Shown one piece after another: positions 1-8,638 of a stretch of DNA of 64,000 nucleotides (position 1 is the stretch's first letter; each line of letters begins with the position of its first letter). The stretch is from NCBI GenBank assembly GCA_030040475.1, contig JASHTQ010000070.1:1-64000 (forward strand), written 5' to 3'. The translations under genes were made by a program, and so were the position numbers. The notes below the pieces were generated by a model. It saw only the letters and a list, made by a program, of their open reading frames with translations, was not told where the DNA came from and searched no databases. The stretch comes from Streptosporangiaceae bacterium. GTDB taxonomy: Bacteria > Actinomycetota > Actinomycetes > Streptosporangiales > Streptosporangiaceae.

Positions 1-45
1 TGGCTCGGCGGGCGCGGCTTTGCCGGGCGGCACGCCGCGTGCTGA
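1..45 (+). CDS. 3' end of an upstream gene (partial)
   Basis: Reading from base 1, fifteen codons run to a TGA at 43-45 and overlap the next start (GTG at 39) by seven bases, an overlap type common in this window. The fragment is too short to name, and it could equally be an upstream extension or shadow of the amidohydrolase, whose own frame is also open to the window edge. Confidence 0.25.
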   Translation, partial: WLGGRGFAGRHAAC

Positions 46-1436
46 TCCGCAACGCGCGCGTCTGGCCACCGGGCGCGCACCTGGCCGCCGAAGCCCGGCT
101 GGCGGGCGTCCCGCTCACCGACATTCGCCTGGCCGGCGGCCTGGTGGCCGAGTGCACGCCGGGGCTGCGGCCGGTACGCGGCGAAGACGACATCGACGCG
201 GCCGGCGGTGCCCTGCTGCCCGGACTGCACGACCACCACGTGCACCTGCGCGCGCTCGGCGCGGCGCGGGCCAGCGTCACCGCCGGGCCACCGCAGGTCC
301 GGACCGCCGCCGCCCTGGCGGCGCGGCTGGGAGCGGCGGACGCCGAGCTGCCGCCGGGCGCCTGGCTGCGCGCCGTGCGTTATCACGAGTCGGTCGCCGG
401 CCTGCTGGACCGCGGCGCTCTCGACCGGCTCGTCCCGCACCGCCCGGTACGGGTCCAGCATCGCACTGGCATGCTGTGGATGGTGAACTCGCCGGCCGTT
501 GCCCTGCTCGGCCTGGACAGGTGCGAGCTCAGCGGGGTGGAGCGGGACGAGGCCGGCCAGCCGACCGGGCGGCTGTGGCGGATGGACCGCTGGCTCGCGG
601 ACCAGGTCGCCAGCGGGAGCGCGGACCTGGGCGGCGTGAGCAGGAGGGCGGCATCGCTGGGTATCACGGGCCTCACCGACGCCACGCCCGGCGCCACCGA
701 ACGCGACCTGGCGGCTCTAGCCGAAGGCGCGATCGCGCAGCGCCTGCACTGCATGGCACCGGCCGAGGTGAGCCGGCCGCCGGGAACGATCACCCTCGGC
801 CCGGTGAAGATCCTGCTTGACGACGCCACCCTGCCGCCGCTGGGCGAACTCGCCGGCCGCATCCGCGACGCGCACGCCGCGGATCGTCTGGTCGCGGTGC
901 ACTGCGTGACGCGCGTCCAGCTTGTGCTGACGCTCGCCGCGCTGGACCTCGCGGGACGACTGCCCGGTGACCGGATCGAGCACGGCGCGATCATCCCCGA
1001 GCGGTCCCTGCCGCAGCTGCGCGGGCTCACCGTCGTGACGCAGCCGCATTTCCTGGCCGAACGCGGCGAGCAGTACGCAACCGACGTGGCGCCGGACGAC
1101 CTGCCGGACCTGTGGCGGCTGCGATCCCTCGTCGAGGCCGGAGTGCCTGTTGCGGGCGGAAGCGACGCGCCGTTCGGGGGCGAGGACGTGTGGGGGGCGA
1201 TGCGCGCGGCGGTTCACCGGCCGTTCGGGACGCAGGAAGAGCTCTCCCCCGCCCGGGCCCTGGCCCTGTTCCTGGGCGAGCCCGCGGCGCCTGGGACGCA
1301 GCGGGTGGTCGCCCCTGGGCACCCGGCCGACCTGGCGCTGCTGCGCGCGGAGCCGCTCGAGGCGCTCGACTGCCTCGGGTCCGACCTGGTTGCGGTCACG
1401 TTCGTCGGCGGCGAGGTCATCTATGCTCGCAGCTAG
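39..1436 (+). CDS. Amidohydrolase family 3 (YtcJ-like) metal-dependent hydrolase
   Basis: Predicted cytoplasmic metal-dependent hydrolase of 465 residues. It starts with the usual small beta domain (LIRNARVWPPG) and has the metal-binding HHVH near residue 68, a mid-protein HCVTR, IEHGAII, and the late GSDAPFGG with its conserved Asp. This order fits the amidohydrolase-3 group, which hydrolyses C-N bonds in amides or cyclic amides; the substrate is unknown. GTG at 39 is chosen because LIRNARV is a typical N-terminus, but the frame stays open to the window edge so the start is not certain. It lies 15 bp before an enoyl-CoA hydratase on the same strand, so the two are probably cotranscribed. Confidence 0.8.
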   Translation: MLIRNARVWPPGAHLAAEARLAGVPLTDIRLAGGLVAECTPGLRPVRGEDDIDAAGGALLPGLHDHHVHLRALGAARASVTAGPPQVRTAAALAARLGAADAELPPGAWLRAVRYHESVAGLLDRGALDRLVPHRPVRVQHRTGMLWMVNSPAVALLGLDRCELSGVERDEAGQPTGRLWRMDRWLADQVASGSADLGGVSRRAASLGITGLTDATPGATERDLAALAEGAIAQRLHCMAPAEVSRPPGTITLGPVKILLDDATLPPLGELAGRIRDAHAADRLVAVHCVTRVQLVLTLAALDLAGRLPGDRIEHGAIIPERSLPQLRGLTVVTQPHFLAERGEQYATDVAPDDLPDLWRLRSLVEAGVPVAGGSDAPFGGEDVWGAMRAAVHRPFGTQEELSPARALALFLGEPAAPGTQRVVAPGHPADLALLRAEPLEALDCLGSDLVAVTFVGGEVIYARS

Positions 1437-1451
1437 CCGGGGAGGAACCGG

Positions 1452-2723
1452 GTGACAAGCGCCGCCGAGCTTTCGTCGGAGCTCGAACTCACCCTCACCG
1501 GCGCCGGCGAGCCCGCAAGGCCGCTGGTCATCATCCCGCTCGAGCGCTGGCGGGACGCGCCGGCGGCGGAGATCGCCCGGGTTGCGCGGCTGGTGGCCGA
1601 CGCGCTGCCGGTGACGGCGGGCGTCTTGGCAGGTCCGCCGGCTCCGGCCCTGGTGCCCCTGATCGAGGCGTCGACGCTGACGCTGGCTGCCTCCTCGGCC
1701 GGCTCTGCTGACCGGGCGATCGTCCCGGTCGGCGATCTTGGCTGCGACCTCGGCGAGGCCATCACGCGGCTGCGGGCCGCCGTCGCGCACTCCCCGCGAG
1801 CGGCGGTCGCCTGCGGGCAGTTGGTGCGGCAGACCTCTGTCCTCGCGCCGCTGCCCGGCGACGGCACCACCGCGGCCCTGGCCGCCGAGGCGGCCGCGTA
1901 CTGCCTGCTGCTCGGCGGGCCGGAGTTTTCCCGCTGGCTCGGCGAACGGGGGACGCCGCGCCGCCGGCGGCCGCCCGCCGAGCCGGTGCGCGTCAGCCGT
2001 GACAACGGGCGCCTGTCGATCGTGCTCGACGACCCGGCACGGCGCAATGCGTTCGGTGCCCCGCTGCGCGAGGCACTGCTCGACGCGACGGCACTCGCCG
2101 AGGCGGACGACACGATCGAGTCCGTCGAGCTGTGGGGCGCGGGACCGGCGTTCTGCAGTGGCGGGGACCTTGACGAGTTCGGCACCGCGGACGACCTCGT
2201 CGCCGCGTACATGGTCCGGCTGGCCCGCGCCCCGTGGCGGGTGATCGACCGGATCGCGGCGAAGGTCACCGTCTACGCCCACGGGGCCTGCATAGGCGCG
2301 GGAACGGAAATCGCCGCCTACGCCGGCCGGGTCGTCGCCACCCCGGACGCGTATTTCGCGCTCCCCGAGGTGCGGATGGGTCTGGTACCCGGGGCCGGCG
2401 GCTCGGTCAGCGTGCCACGCCGGATCGGCCGCTGGCGGGCGGCGTGGCTGATGCTGACCGGGGACCGGCTTCCGGCTTCTGCCGCGCTGCGGTGGGGGCT
2501 CGCCGATGAGGTCATCGACGCTTCCCTGCCTGGACCGCGGACCTTAGCGAGCGGGCCTGCCGAGGGCCGTCTCACCAGGCAGGCGGCAGATCGCGGACCT
2601 GCAGCGCCCACGCGTCCGCCAGCCGCTGCGCCGAAGTGGCCAACCCGAGCTCTGCCGTCACGTCGACGCCGGCCGATCCCGGCCGGGCGGCCGCGCTCCC
2701 CACCCGCATCGGGGTCAGCGTGA
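1452..2723 (+). CDS. Enoyl-CoA hydratase/isomerase with long N-terminal domain
   Basis: Crotonase-fold enzyme acting on acyl-CoA. The recognisable core covers about residues 180-360: FCSGGDLDEF forms the first oxyanion-hole segment, GACIGAG the second, and PEVRMGLVPGAGG carries the conserved Glu. The first 180 residues are unusual; they contain weak crotonase-like stretches (AAVACGQLV, AAYCLLLGG) and may be a degenerate second crotonase domain. GTG at 1452 follows GGGAGGA. The last roughly 55 residues are Pro/Arg/Ala-rich and lie antisense to the end of the neighbouring CoA-transferase gene, so the natural end may be near 2547, where a TAG lies one frame over. That would need a frameshift or sequencing error. 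Confidence 0.8.
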   Translation: MTSAAELSSELELTLTGAGEPARPLVIIPLERWRDAPAAEIARVARLVADALPVTAGVLAGPPAPALVPLIEASTLTLAASSAGSADRAIVPVGDLGCDLGEAITRLRAAVAHSPRAAVACGQLVRQTSVLAPLPGDGTTAALAAEAAAYCLLLGGPEFSRWLGERGTPRRRRPPAEPVRVSRDNGRLSIVLDDPARRNAFGAPLREALLDATALAEADDTIESVELWGAGPAFCSGGDLDEFGTADDLVAAYMVRLARAPWRVIDRIAAKVTVYAHGACIGAGTEIAAYAGRVVATPDAYFALPEVRMGLVPGAGGSVSVPRRIGRWRAAWLMLTGDRLPASAALRWGLADEVIDASLPGPRTLASGPAEGRLTRQAADRGPAAPTRPPAAAPKWPTRALPSRRRRPIPAGRPRSPPASGSA

Positions 2724-4932
2724 GGCGCGGCGATACCGTGGGCATGACAGCCGCTCCCGACTCGACCGGCGCGGCGACGGTGAGCCCGCGAGAGCGCAGC
2801 CCCGGGTCGGACATCAACTCCGCCAGGCCGACGCGGCGCTGGGCCGCGATGCCCGCGGCGGTCAGGGTCTGCACCCAGGCGTCCGCGGTGCGGGTCAGCA
2901 GGAGAGCCGCTATCGCCGCCGCCAATTCCGCGTCGGTCAGCTCCTGTAGCCGTTGCTCCTGCAGTCCCTGCCGCCCCTGCAGTCCCTGCCGGCCGGTCAG
3001 GCACAGGCAGCGCTGCAGCTCGCCGATTTGATCCGCGGCCAGGCCGAGGAAGAACCATTCCCCGTCACTGCCCTGATAGAAGCGCTGCAGCGGGCCCGGG
3101 CCGCGCACGTCCCAGCCGCGCACGGCCGGCCGCGTGCGTCCCGGCTGTCCGATCAGGTACGTGCCGAGGTGCTGCGTCGCCGCCTGGGCGAGCGACGTTG
3201 CGACGCGCTGGCTCTGGCCGGTGCGCGTGCGCCGGTAGACGGCGAGCCCGGTCCCGAACGCGGCCAGCACGCCGGTGGCGATGTCGACGAGGTTGTACGG
3301 GCCGAGCACGGCCGGGGCGTCCCCCGCGAGATCCATGATGCCGGCGACGGCCTGGGCCTGCCGTTCGTAGCCGCGCCGCGCGCCCCACGGCCCGCTCTCG
3401 CCATAGCAGGTGATCGACGTGTAGACGAGACCTGGGTTGCGGGCGCGGGCTTGCTCGTATCCGAGGCGGTGCCGCTCGGCGACCCCGCCGGGAAAGTTGT
3501 GGAGCACCACATCCGTCCGGGCCAGCAGGCCGGCCAGCGCCGCCTGACCGCCGGGAGCGTCGATGTCGAGCAGGATGGACCGCTTGCCGCGGTTGAGGTA
3601 GCCGTGGCTGTTGATGGCCCGCTGCGGCGGGTTGATCTTGATGACCTCGGCCCCGAACTCCTGCAGGAGCCGTCCGGCCGTGGGCCCGGCGAGCACCTGG
3701 GTCAGGTCGAGCACCCGCAGTCCGGCGAGCGGCGGTGCCGGATCGGGCCGGCCTTCCCGCCGCGTCTGGCGCGGCGGGCTCGTCTGGCACGGCGGGCTCG
3801 TCTGGCGCGGCGGGCTCGACGCGAGCTCCGCGAGGATCGCACCGCGATCCTCGTCCGGCAGATGCCGGGGGCCGGGCGAGAAGTCCTCGTTCCCGGCAAG
3901 GCGAACCGCCGGGCCAGCCGTCCACACCTCGCCCAGCAGCGGATCGGCCAGTCTCACGACCGATCCGCCGCGGCGGGCGTGATCGTTGGCCAGCCACTCG
4001 CCGGGGGTGCGGACCATCGCGAGGGGCACGCCCGCCCCGGCTCCGAGCTCCTCCCACTGCGCGGCGGGACGCGTCTTGAACAGCGCGGCCAGGCGCTCGC
4101 GCAGCTTCGCCCTGTTGCCGGGATCGGCCAGCCGTTCCTGATCGAGCTCGGCGCCCCACGACGACACGCCGGCCGCCTCGGCGAACCAGACGATGAACCG
4201 GTGCAGCAGCGGATCGAACTGGACCCACCGCCCGTCGGCGCATTGGTAGACGCCGCTGCCGTTGGAGTCGGCCGCGGCCTCCCGCGCGTATCCGGCCGAC
4301 TTGAGGTAGCACCCGGCCGGCCCGATGGCGGTGAACATGGCGTCGAACAGCGGTACTTCGATCTCTTGCCCGAGCCCGGTGCTGAGCCTCGAGACCAGGG
4401 CCATGGCGATACTCGTCGCGGCCAGGAAGGCGGCGAAGTTCGAGGCGACCGGCACGGCGGAGTACGTCGGCTGGCTCCGGTCGAGGTCGGCCGGCCCGTC
4501 TCCCGTCCGCGCCCGGCAGTTCTCCGTGGCGGCGTCGATGATGCCCTCCCACGCCGCCAGCCCAGACCGCGGATCGTCCGCGCCGAAGCCCGGAATGGAG
4601 CAGTAGATCAGCCCGTCGTTCCGCCGCCGCGCCGCCGACGGGCCGAGGCCGACACGGTCGAGCACGCCCGGGCGGAAGTTCTCGACGACGACGTCGGCGC
4701 CGTCGATCAGGCTGGCCGCCGTGTCCCTGTCCGCGGGGTCGCCGAGGTCCAGGCCGATCCGCCGCTTACCCCGGTTCAGGAAGGCATCGGCGTCGTTGGC
4801 CCAGCGCGGGCCGCCAGGCGGGTCGATGTGGATGACGTCCGCGCCCTGGTCGGCGAGCAGCACCGCAGCCAGCGGCCCGGCGATGTACTGCCCGAAGTCG
4901 ACGACGCGGATGCCGTCGAGCGCTCCTGTCAT
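2572..4932 (-). CDS. CaiB/BaiF CoA-transferase, two fused domains
   Basis: A 786-residue protein with two class III (CaiB/BaiF) domains in tandem, roughly residues 1-370 and 400-740. Each opens with the family signature: GIRVVDFGQYIAGP then NRGKRRIGLDL, and GLRVLDLTQVLAGP then NRGKRSILLDI. Such enzymes move CoA between a thioester and a free acid. At the position where many relatives carry the nucleophilic Asp (GYD...QA), both halves show Glu (AWEGIIDAAT and GYERQAQAVAG), so activity may be altered; this is an alignment by eye. The linker is coded by three copies of an 18-bp repeat and another Gln/Gly-rich stretch is also duplicated. ATG overlaps the preceding CoA-transferase stop by ATGA; last gene of the operon led by the binding protein. 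Confidence 0.88.
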   Translation of the reverse strand: MTGALDGIRVVDFGQYIAGPLAAVLLADQGADVIHIDPPGGPRWANDADAFLNRGKRRIGLDLGDPADRDTAASLIDGADVVVENFRPGVLDRVGLGPSAARRRNDGLIYCSIPGFGADDPRSGLAAWEGIIDAATENCRARTGDGPADLDRSQPTYSAVPVASNFAAFLAATSIAMALVSRLSTGLGQEIEVPLFDAMFTAIGPAGCYLKSAGYAREAAADSNGSGVYQCADGRWVQFDPLLHRFIVWFAEAAGVSSWGAELDQERLADPGNRAKLRERLAALFKTRPAAQWEELGAGAGVPLAMVRTPGEWLANDHARRGGSVVRLADPLLGEVWTAGPAVRLAGNEDFSPGPRHLPDEDRGAILAELASSPPRQTSPPCQTSPPRQTRREGRPDPAPPLAGLRVLDLTQVLAGPTAGRLLQEFGAEVIKINPPQRAINSHGYLNRGKRSILLDIDAPGGQAALAGLLARTDVVLHNFPGGVAERHRLGYEQARARNPGLVYTSITCYGESGPWGARRGYERQAQAVAGIMDLAGDAPAVLGPYNLVDIATGVLAAFGTGLAVYRRTRTGQSQRVATSLAQAATQHLGTYLIGQPGRTRPAVRGWDVRGPGPLQRFYQGSDGEWFFLGLAADQIGELQRCLCLTGRQGLQGRQGLQEQRLQELTDAELAAAIAALLLTRTADAWVQTLTAAGIAAQRRVGLAELMSDPGLRSRGLTVAAPVESGAAVMPTVSPRLTLTPMRVGSAAARPGSAGVDVTAELGLATSAQRLADAWALQVRDLPPAW
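2958..2993. repeat. 18-bp tandem duplication inside CoA-transferase gene
   Basis: Two adjacent 18-bp units differ at one base and encode a repeated Gly-Leu-Gln-Gly-Arg-Gln block in the C-terminal domain. The copy number keeps the reading frame. Confidence 0.8.
3763..3816. repeat. Three 18-bp tandem repeats in interdomain linker
   Basis: Units at 3763, 3781 and 3799, one with a single substitution, encode a Ser-Pro-Pro-(Arg/Cys)-Gln-Thr repeat between the two CaiB-type domains. Confidence 0.85.
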
Positions 4933-6140
4933 GGTTCTTCTCGTGGTTCTTCTCTTGGTTCTGCGAGCTCGCGCAGGACCTCCTCGGTGTGCTCGCCGAG
5001 GCCCGGGGCATGCCTCCGCAACGCCCCGCTGCCCAGCCCGAACCGAACGGGATCCCGCACCAGCCGGTAGGTGCCCTCGGTCGGATGCTCGATGTCCGCG
5101 AACAGCCCGACGGCCGCGAAGTGGTCGTTCTTCTCCAGCTCATCGAACGACACGATGGGCACGGCGGGGATGGACAACGCGTCGCAGTGCCGCATCCAGT
5201 AGTCGACCGGCTCGTTCCTGACCGCCTCGCCGATCATCTCGGCCAGCACGGCGAAGTTGACCGTGCGGTCGTGCCTGGTCCCGAAGCGCGGGTCGGCGGA
5301 CAGCTCCGGACGGCCGACGAGCTCGAAGAAGTCCTGCCAGTTCCGGTCGGTGTACGGGAGCAGGCAGATCCAGCCGTCGGCGGCCCGGTACGGCTTGCGG
5401 TGGACGGTCCGCAGGCGGTCATAGCCGAACGGCCCTTCCGGCGGGACGAACGCGGCTCCGCTGAGATGCTCGACGAGCATGAACGCGGCAACGCATTCGG
5501 CCATCGGCACTTCGATGTAGTCGCCGAGCCCGGTGCGCTCGCGGCGGAACAGCGCGGCGATCACCGCGTAGACGATGTGCAGCGCCGATACCTTGTCGCC
5601 GATCACCGAGGGAAAGTAGCCCGGCGGGGACTCAAACCAGGTCGGCAGCGACGCGATCCCTGTGGCTGCCTGGATCACGTCGTCGTAGGCGGCCTTGCCC
5701 GCGTACGGCCCGCCGGAGCCGAAGCCGTTGGCGATGCAGTACACGAGCTCAGGCCGGACCGCCGACAGCGCCTGGTAGCCGAGCCCCAGGCGGTCGCAGG
5801 CGTCGGCGCGCATGTTCGTGACGAAGACGTCGGCCGACCGGATCAGGTCGAGCATGCGCTCGTGGCCGGCCGGATCCTTCAGGTCGAGCACGACGCTGCG
5901 CTTGTTGCGGTGCAGGTTGAACACGTTCCAGCCCATGCCGGGCGATCGCATCGGGCCGGCGTTCCGCAGCGGGTCACCGCCCGGCGGCTCGACCTTGATC
6001 ACGTCGGCGCCGAGGTCGCCCAGGATTCGCGCCGCCAGCGGCCCCATCAAGATCGTGGATACGTCCACCACCCGGATTCCGTCCAGCGGCCCTGGACGCG
6101 GGTCTTCGCCGGCGATGGCTGCCTTCGGCGGGTCCGTCAT
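4929..6140 (-). CDS. CaiB/BaiF CoA-transferase (single domain)
   Basis: Standard-length class III CoA-transferase of 403 residues. GIRVVDVSTILMGP at the N-terminus and HRNKRSVVLDL form the family core. The sequence GPYAGKAAYDDVIQAATG contains a candidate catalytic Asp, unlike the fused protein encoded next to it. The C-terminus is a short Glu-Pro-Arg repeat made by a 12-bp tandem duplication at 4933-4962. It overlaps the downstream CoA-transferase by ATGA and sits 4 bp after the MaoC gene. It probably loads the imported acid onto CoA for the hydratase pair encoded upstream. Confidence 0.9.
   Translation of the reverse strand: MTDPPKAAIAGEDPRPGPLDGIRVVDVSTILMGPLAARILGDLGADVIKVEPPGGDPLRNAGPMRSPGMGWNVFNLHRNKRSVVLDLKDPAGHERMLDLIRSADVFVTNMRADACDRLGLGYQALSAVRPELVYCIANGFGSGGPYAGKAAYDDVIQAATGIASLPTWFESPPGYFPSVIGDKVSALHIVYAVIAALFRRERTGLGDYIEVPMAECVAAFMLVEHLSGAAFVPPEGPFGYDRLRTVHRKPYRAADGWICLLPYTDRNWQDFFELVGRPELSADPRFGTRHDRTVNFAVLAEMIGEAVRNEPVDYWMRHCDALSIPAVPIVSFDELEKNDHFAAVGLFADIEHPTEGTYRLVRDPVRFGLGSGALRRHAPGLGEHTEEVLRELAEPREEPREEP
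4933..4962. repeat. 12-bp tandem repeat at a gene 3' end
   Basis: Two and a half 12-bp units encode the Glu-Pro-Arg-Glu repeat that ends the CoA-transferase just before its stop codon. Confidence 0.75.
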
Positions 6141-6144
6141 CGGC

Positions 6145-6621
6145 TCACCTCACCGGGTCGTGGCTCGCCCAGCCGCCGGGCGGCGGGGTTCCGGCGATCA
6201 CCTCGGCATGACCTGGGGTGGTGATGCCGAGCCGGTCGTTCTCCAGCCACACGTCGAGCTCTATGCGCCGGCGGCCGTCCTGCTGCGACTGCGACTTGCC
6301 GGTGATCCGTGCCCTGCACCGGACCACGTCGCCCGGCCGGTTCATCTGGCGCATCTGGAAGTCCAGGTGCGACACCCAGCCCGCCGATCCGACCCAGTCG
6401 GTGAGCAGGCGGCTGAGCAGGCCCTGCGTCCAGCTCGTGTTGTAGAAGATGCCCGGATGGCCGCTGGCCACCGCATAGTCCTGGTCGTGGTGCAGCGGGG
6501 CCCAGTCCTGTCCCCCGCTGACCTGCAGTACCATCGTCGTCGCCGTGAGCTCGAGCTCGAAAGACCCGATCTCGTCACCGACCTGGACGGCGTCCCAGCC
6601 GGGCCACGTCGGCGCGCTCAT
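6145..6621 (-). CDS. MaoC-like hot-dog dehydratase, catalytic half
   Basis: A 158-residue single hot-dog protein. The segment GGQDWAPLHHDQDYA near residue 38 keeps the Asp and His of the hydratase-2 motif (D-x-x-P-x-H), and GHPGIFYNTSW follows. The product of the gene that overlaps it upstream has the same fold without these residues, so the two likely form one heteromeric enoyl-CoA hydratase, as known for actinobacterial MaoC pairs in fatty-acid and steroid metabolism. It would hydrate a trans-2-enoyl-CoA to a 3-hydroxyacyl-CoA. The start overlaps the partner stop by ATGA. Confidence 0.85.
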   Translation of the reverse strand: MSAPTWPGWDAVQVGDEIGSFELELTATTMVLQVSGGQDWAPLHHDQDYAVASGHPGIFYNTSWTQGLLSRLLTDWVGSAGWVSHLDFQMRQMNRPGDVVRCRARITGKSQSQQDGRRRIELDVWLENDRLGITTPGHAEVIAGTPPPGGWASHDPVR

Positions 6622-7163
6622 CCGGCGGTCTCTGCGGCTTCGGCCAGCTGAGCGGGGGTGCGGTGCAGTAGGAGCGTGTTGCGCCAGATCGCGACGACGG
6701 CCTTCCGCTGATTGGAGATCGTCCCCATGGTCTTGACCCAGATCGACTTGGGATCAAGCTTTGTCGGCTTGATGTAGACGTCTTCGACCTGCCACTCGCA
6801 CTGCAGCTCGTCGCCCACCCGTACCGGCGCCAGGAACTCCCACGAGACGCCCATGTTGACACCGCGGTCGCCGAGTCTCGGCACCCCCCTTGGCGCCTGG
6901 CTCGGCTCGGACCGCAGCCCCGGCCAGGCACCGTCGGACACGAAGTACCTGATAAACGCGGGAGGGCAGATGACCTCGCCGTAAGGTCCTGCCGCCGCGG
7001 CTTGCCTGTCGAGGAAGAGCGGATTGGTTTCGCCGGTCATCTGGCAATAACGCCGGATCGGATCGTATTCGACCGGGTACCGCCCGCGCGAGATGCCCAG
7101 GGACTTCCCGCGCCATTCCCGCTGTACGGCTGCCAAGTCAAATTGGCTCTCCGGCACGATCAC
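6618..7163 (-). CDS. MaoC-like N-terminal (FAS1-type) dehydratase, structural half
   Basis: A 181-residue hot-dog protein of the type often described as FAS1-like dehydratase domain. The position of the catalytic motif reads TGETNPLFLD, so the Asp and His found in the partner are Glu and Phe here; this half therefore probably shapes the acyl pocket. It is followed with ATGA overlap by the catalytic half and preceded 34 bp upstream by the binding-protein gene. Length and gene order match two-subunit enoyl-CoA hydratases of actinobacteria. Confidence 0.8.
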   Translation of the reverse strand: MIVPESQFDLAAVQREWRGKSLGISRGRYPVEYDPIRRYCQMTGETNPLFLDRQAAAAGPYGEVICPPAFIRYFVSDGAWPGLRSEPSQAPRGVPRLGDRGVNMGVSWEFLAPVRVGDELQCEWQVEDVYIKPTKLDPKSIWVKTMGTISNQRKAVVAIWRNTLLLHRTPAQLAEAAETAG

Positions 7164-7197
7164 GCGGAATCCCTCGCTCCTGCGTTTACAAAGTCCA

Positions 7198-8424
7198 TCA
7201 CGAACTCGCCGGAATGATCGCGCCCTTGGAGACCTGGTAATAAACCAGCTGCTTGCCGCATGTCGTGGGGGAAACGCTCAAGCCAGGGCAGCTTATCGAT
7301 GAGCCGCCGAGCACAACCGGCCCCTTGTAACCGGCGATCAGCTGGGAGATCGCCGTCGAGTTCAGGGTGCCCGCGCCCGTCAGCACCTGCGCGGCCGTCA
7401 TGACGATGCCCCAGCCGATCTCGGCGAACGGGCCGGGAGTGCCGCCCGGCCCGTACTGGGACCACGCGCTGTGGAACAACGAGACGGCGGCGCTGGCTGG
7501 ACCGCTTGCCGAGGCTAGCTGTGAGTCCTCGGGAAGAATCCAGCCGTCGTAGTAGCTCTGGTTCTGGGCTATCTCAGCGGCCGTGGGGCAGCTCGCACCG
7601 CTGAGCACCAGCTTCGGCTTGATACCGAGGTTATGGAACGCCTCCCCGATCTCCTGGCACTGGACGGAGTCCAGCCACACCACATCCGCGCTGCCGGCGT
7701 CGGAGACCGCGATCTGGGGAGTGACGTTGGCGTCCGCGTCGGGGATTTCGGTCGCCTTGTAGGTCAGGCCGTCCGCCTTCAGCTGCTTTTCCGCCAGTTC
7801 GGCGCCTGGCACCGTGGACGCGTCCGAGTCGTAGATGATGCTGACCGTCTTAGGGTGCAGGCTGGCGATGTAGTTGGCGATGGCCAGGTAGTAGGCGTTG
7901 CCGCCGGTGTAGTAGAAATACGTGTCCTTGGCTGCCGAGTCGGCCGGGGTGGCCGCGAGAGCGCCGAGCACCGGCTTGCCCGCGGCCTGCATCGCCGAGT
8001 AGAACGAGCCGCCGCCGAGGTTGAGCCCCACTATGGCGAACGGCATCTCGGAGTCGTTGGCGAACTTCTGGCCGCACTCTTGCGCCGACTGCTCGTCATT
8101 CTTCAGGTCGCACGTGACCAGGGATACGTGCCTGCCGTCGATGCCGCCATGCGCGTTCAGGTAGGCGGCCGCGGCGCTCGCGGCCTGCGTGACGGCCGGG
8201 AACGCCGTCGTGCCTGTCTGCGAACTCGCGAAGCCGATCTGCAAGGTGGCGGCCGACGTGGCCGGGGCGGACGTGGCCGCGCTCGGGGTCGCCGTGGTCG
8301 ATGCCGCACCGCCTGAACTCGCGCTCGAGCATGCGGCCGTCATCGTAGCGACGACGATCAGCCCGGCCATCGCGCCTACGCAGGATCTCAGCTTCCCGAA
8401 GCGCCGCGGAACCATCGGTCTCAT
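7198..8424 (-). CDS. ABC transporter substrate-binding lipoprotein, Liv type (copy 1)
   Basis: A 408-residue extracytoplasmic binding protein. The signal peptide has basic RRFGK, a hydrophobic stretch and a lipobox TAAC, then a Ser/Ala-rich linker. The mature part is a periplasmic-binding type I fold: LQIGFASSQTGTTAFPAV, then CDLKNDEQSAQECGQ, a block shared by all four binding proteins of this window. ATG at 8424 is preferred over the in-frame ATG at 8454: GGGAAGG lies 5 nt before it, and the operator and likely transcript start abut 8454. It leads the operon with the MaoC pair and two CoA-transferases, which suggests that its ligand is the acid they process. No permease is encoded in this operon. 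Confidence 0.88.
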   Translation of the reverse strand: MRPMVPRRFGKLRSCVGAMAGLIVVATMTAACSSASSGGAASTTATPSAATSAPATSAATLQIGFASSQTGTTAFPAVTQAASAAAAYLNAHGGIDGRHVSLVTCDLKNDEQSAQECGQKFANDSEMPFAIVGLNLGGGSFYSAMQAAGKPVLGALAATPADSAAKDTYFYYTGGNAYYLAIANYIASLHPKTVSIIYDSDASTVPGAELAEKQLKADGLTYKATEIPDADANVTPQIAVSDAGSADVVWLDSVQCQEIGEAFHNLGIKPKLVLSGASCPTAAEIAQNQSYYDGWILPEDSQLASASGPASAAVSLFHSAWSQYGPGGTPGPFAEIGWGIVMTAAQVLTGAGTLNSTAISQLIAGYKGPVVLGGSSISCPGLSVSPTTCGKQLVYYQVSKGAIIPASS

Positions 8425-8455
8425 GCTGGCCTTCCCGTTCTCTTGGCGGTGCATT

Positions 8456-8514
8456 CGTATCTCCTAGAGATATGATTTGTGTCGAAAAATAACACGATCA
8501 TCGACGGCCCGCAA
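8456..8514 (-). promoter_or_regulatory. Promoter and operator of the 8424-2572 operon
   Basis: On the minus strand TTGCGG (8514-8509), a 17-bp spacer and TATTTT (8491-8486) form a promoter. The shared operator lies directly downstream at 8456-8483: on the plus strand CGTATCT, 6 bp, GATAT, 5 bp, GTGTC. It would cover the transcript start. Confidence 0.6.
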
Positions 8515-8580
8515 GGGGGCCGGCCGACGTGCGGGGAGCGCATGGGGCGGGAGGCCGTCATGACAGCCGGCCGCTGAAGG

Positions 8581-8596
8581 GCTCGGCGGCCCGAGC
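8581..8596 (-). terminator. Possible hairpin after the UGSC-partner gene
   Basis: GCTCGG, a 4-nt loop and CCGAGC lie about 40 bp past the stop at 8639. There is no T-tract, so this is a weak terminator candidate. Confidence 0.3.
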
Positions 8597-8638
8597 GGCG
8601 GCGCCGCCCATGCCGGAAGGTGTCGAGCCGGCCGGTTC

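Noticed and set aside
717..2282. A 521-codon open frame on the minus strand
   Set aside because: It is antisense to the amidohydrolase and crotonase genes and matches no family.
3763..3816. A CRISPR-like array suggested by repeated 18-bp units
   Set aside because: The units are directly adjacent without spacers and are coding, so this is a linker repeat.
2953..5070. A 705-codon open frame on the plus strand
   Set aside because: It lies antisense to two clear CoA-transferase genes and encodes low-complexity Arg/Ala/Gly-rich sequence, a usual GC-rich shadow.
8425..8454. ATG at 8454 as start of binding-protein copy 1
   Set aside because: It lies 2 bp from the operator and too near the likely transcript start; ATG 8424 has a good ribosome-binding site.
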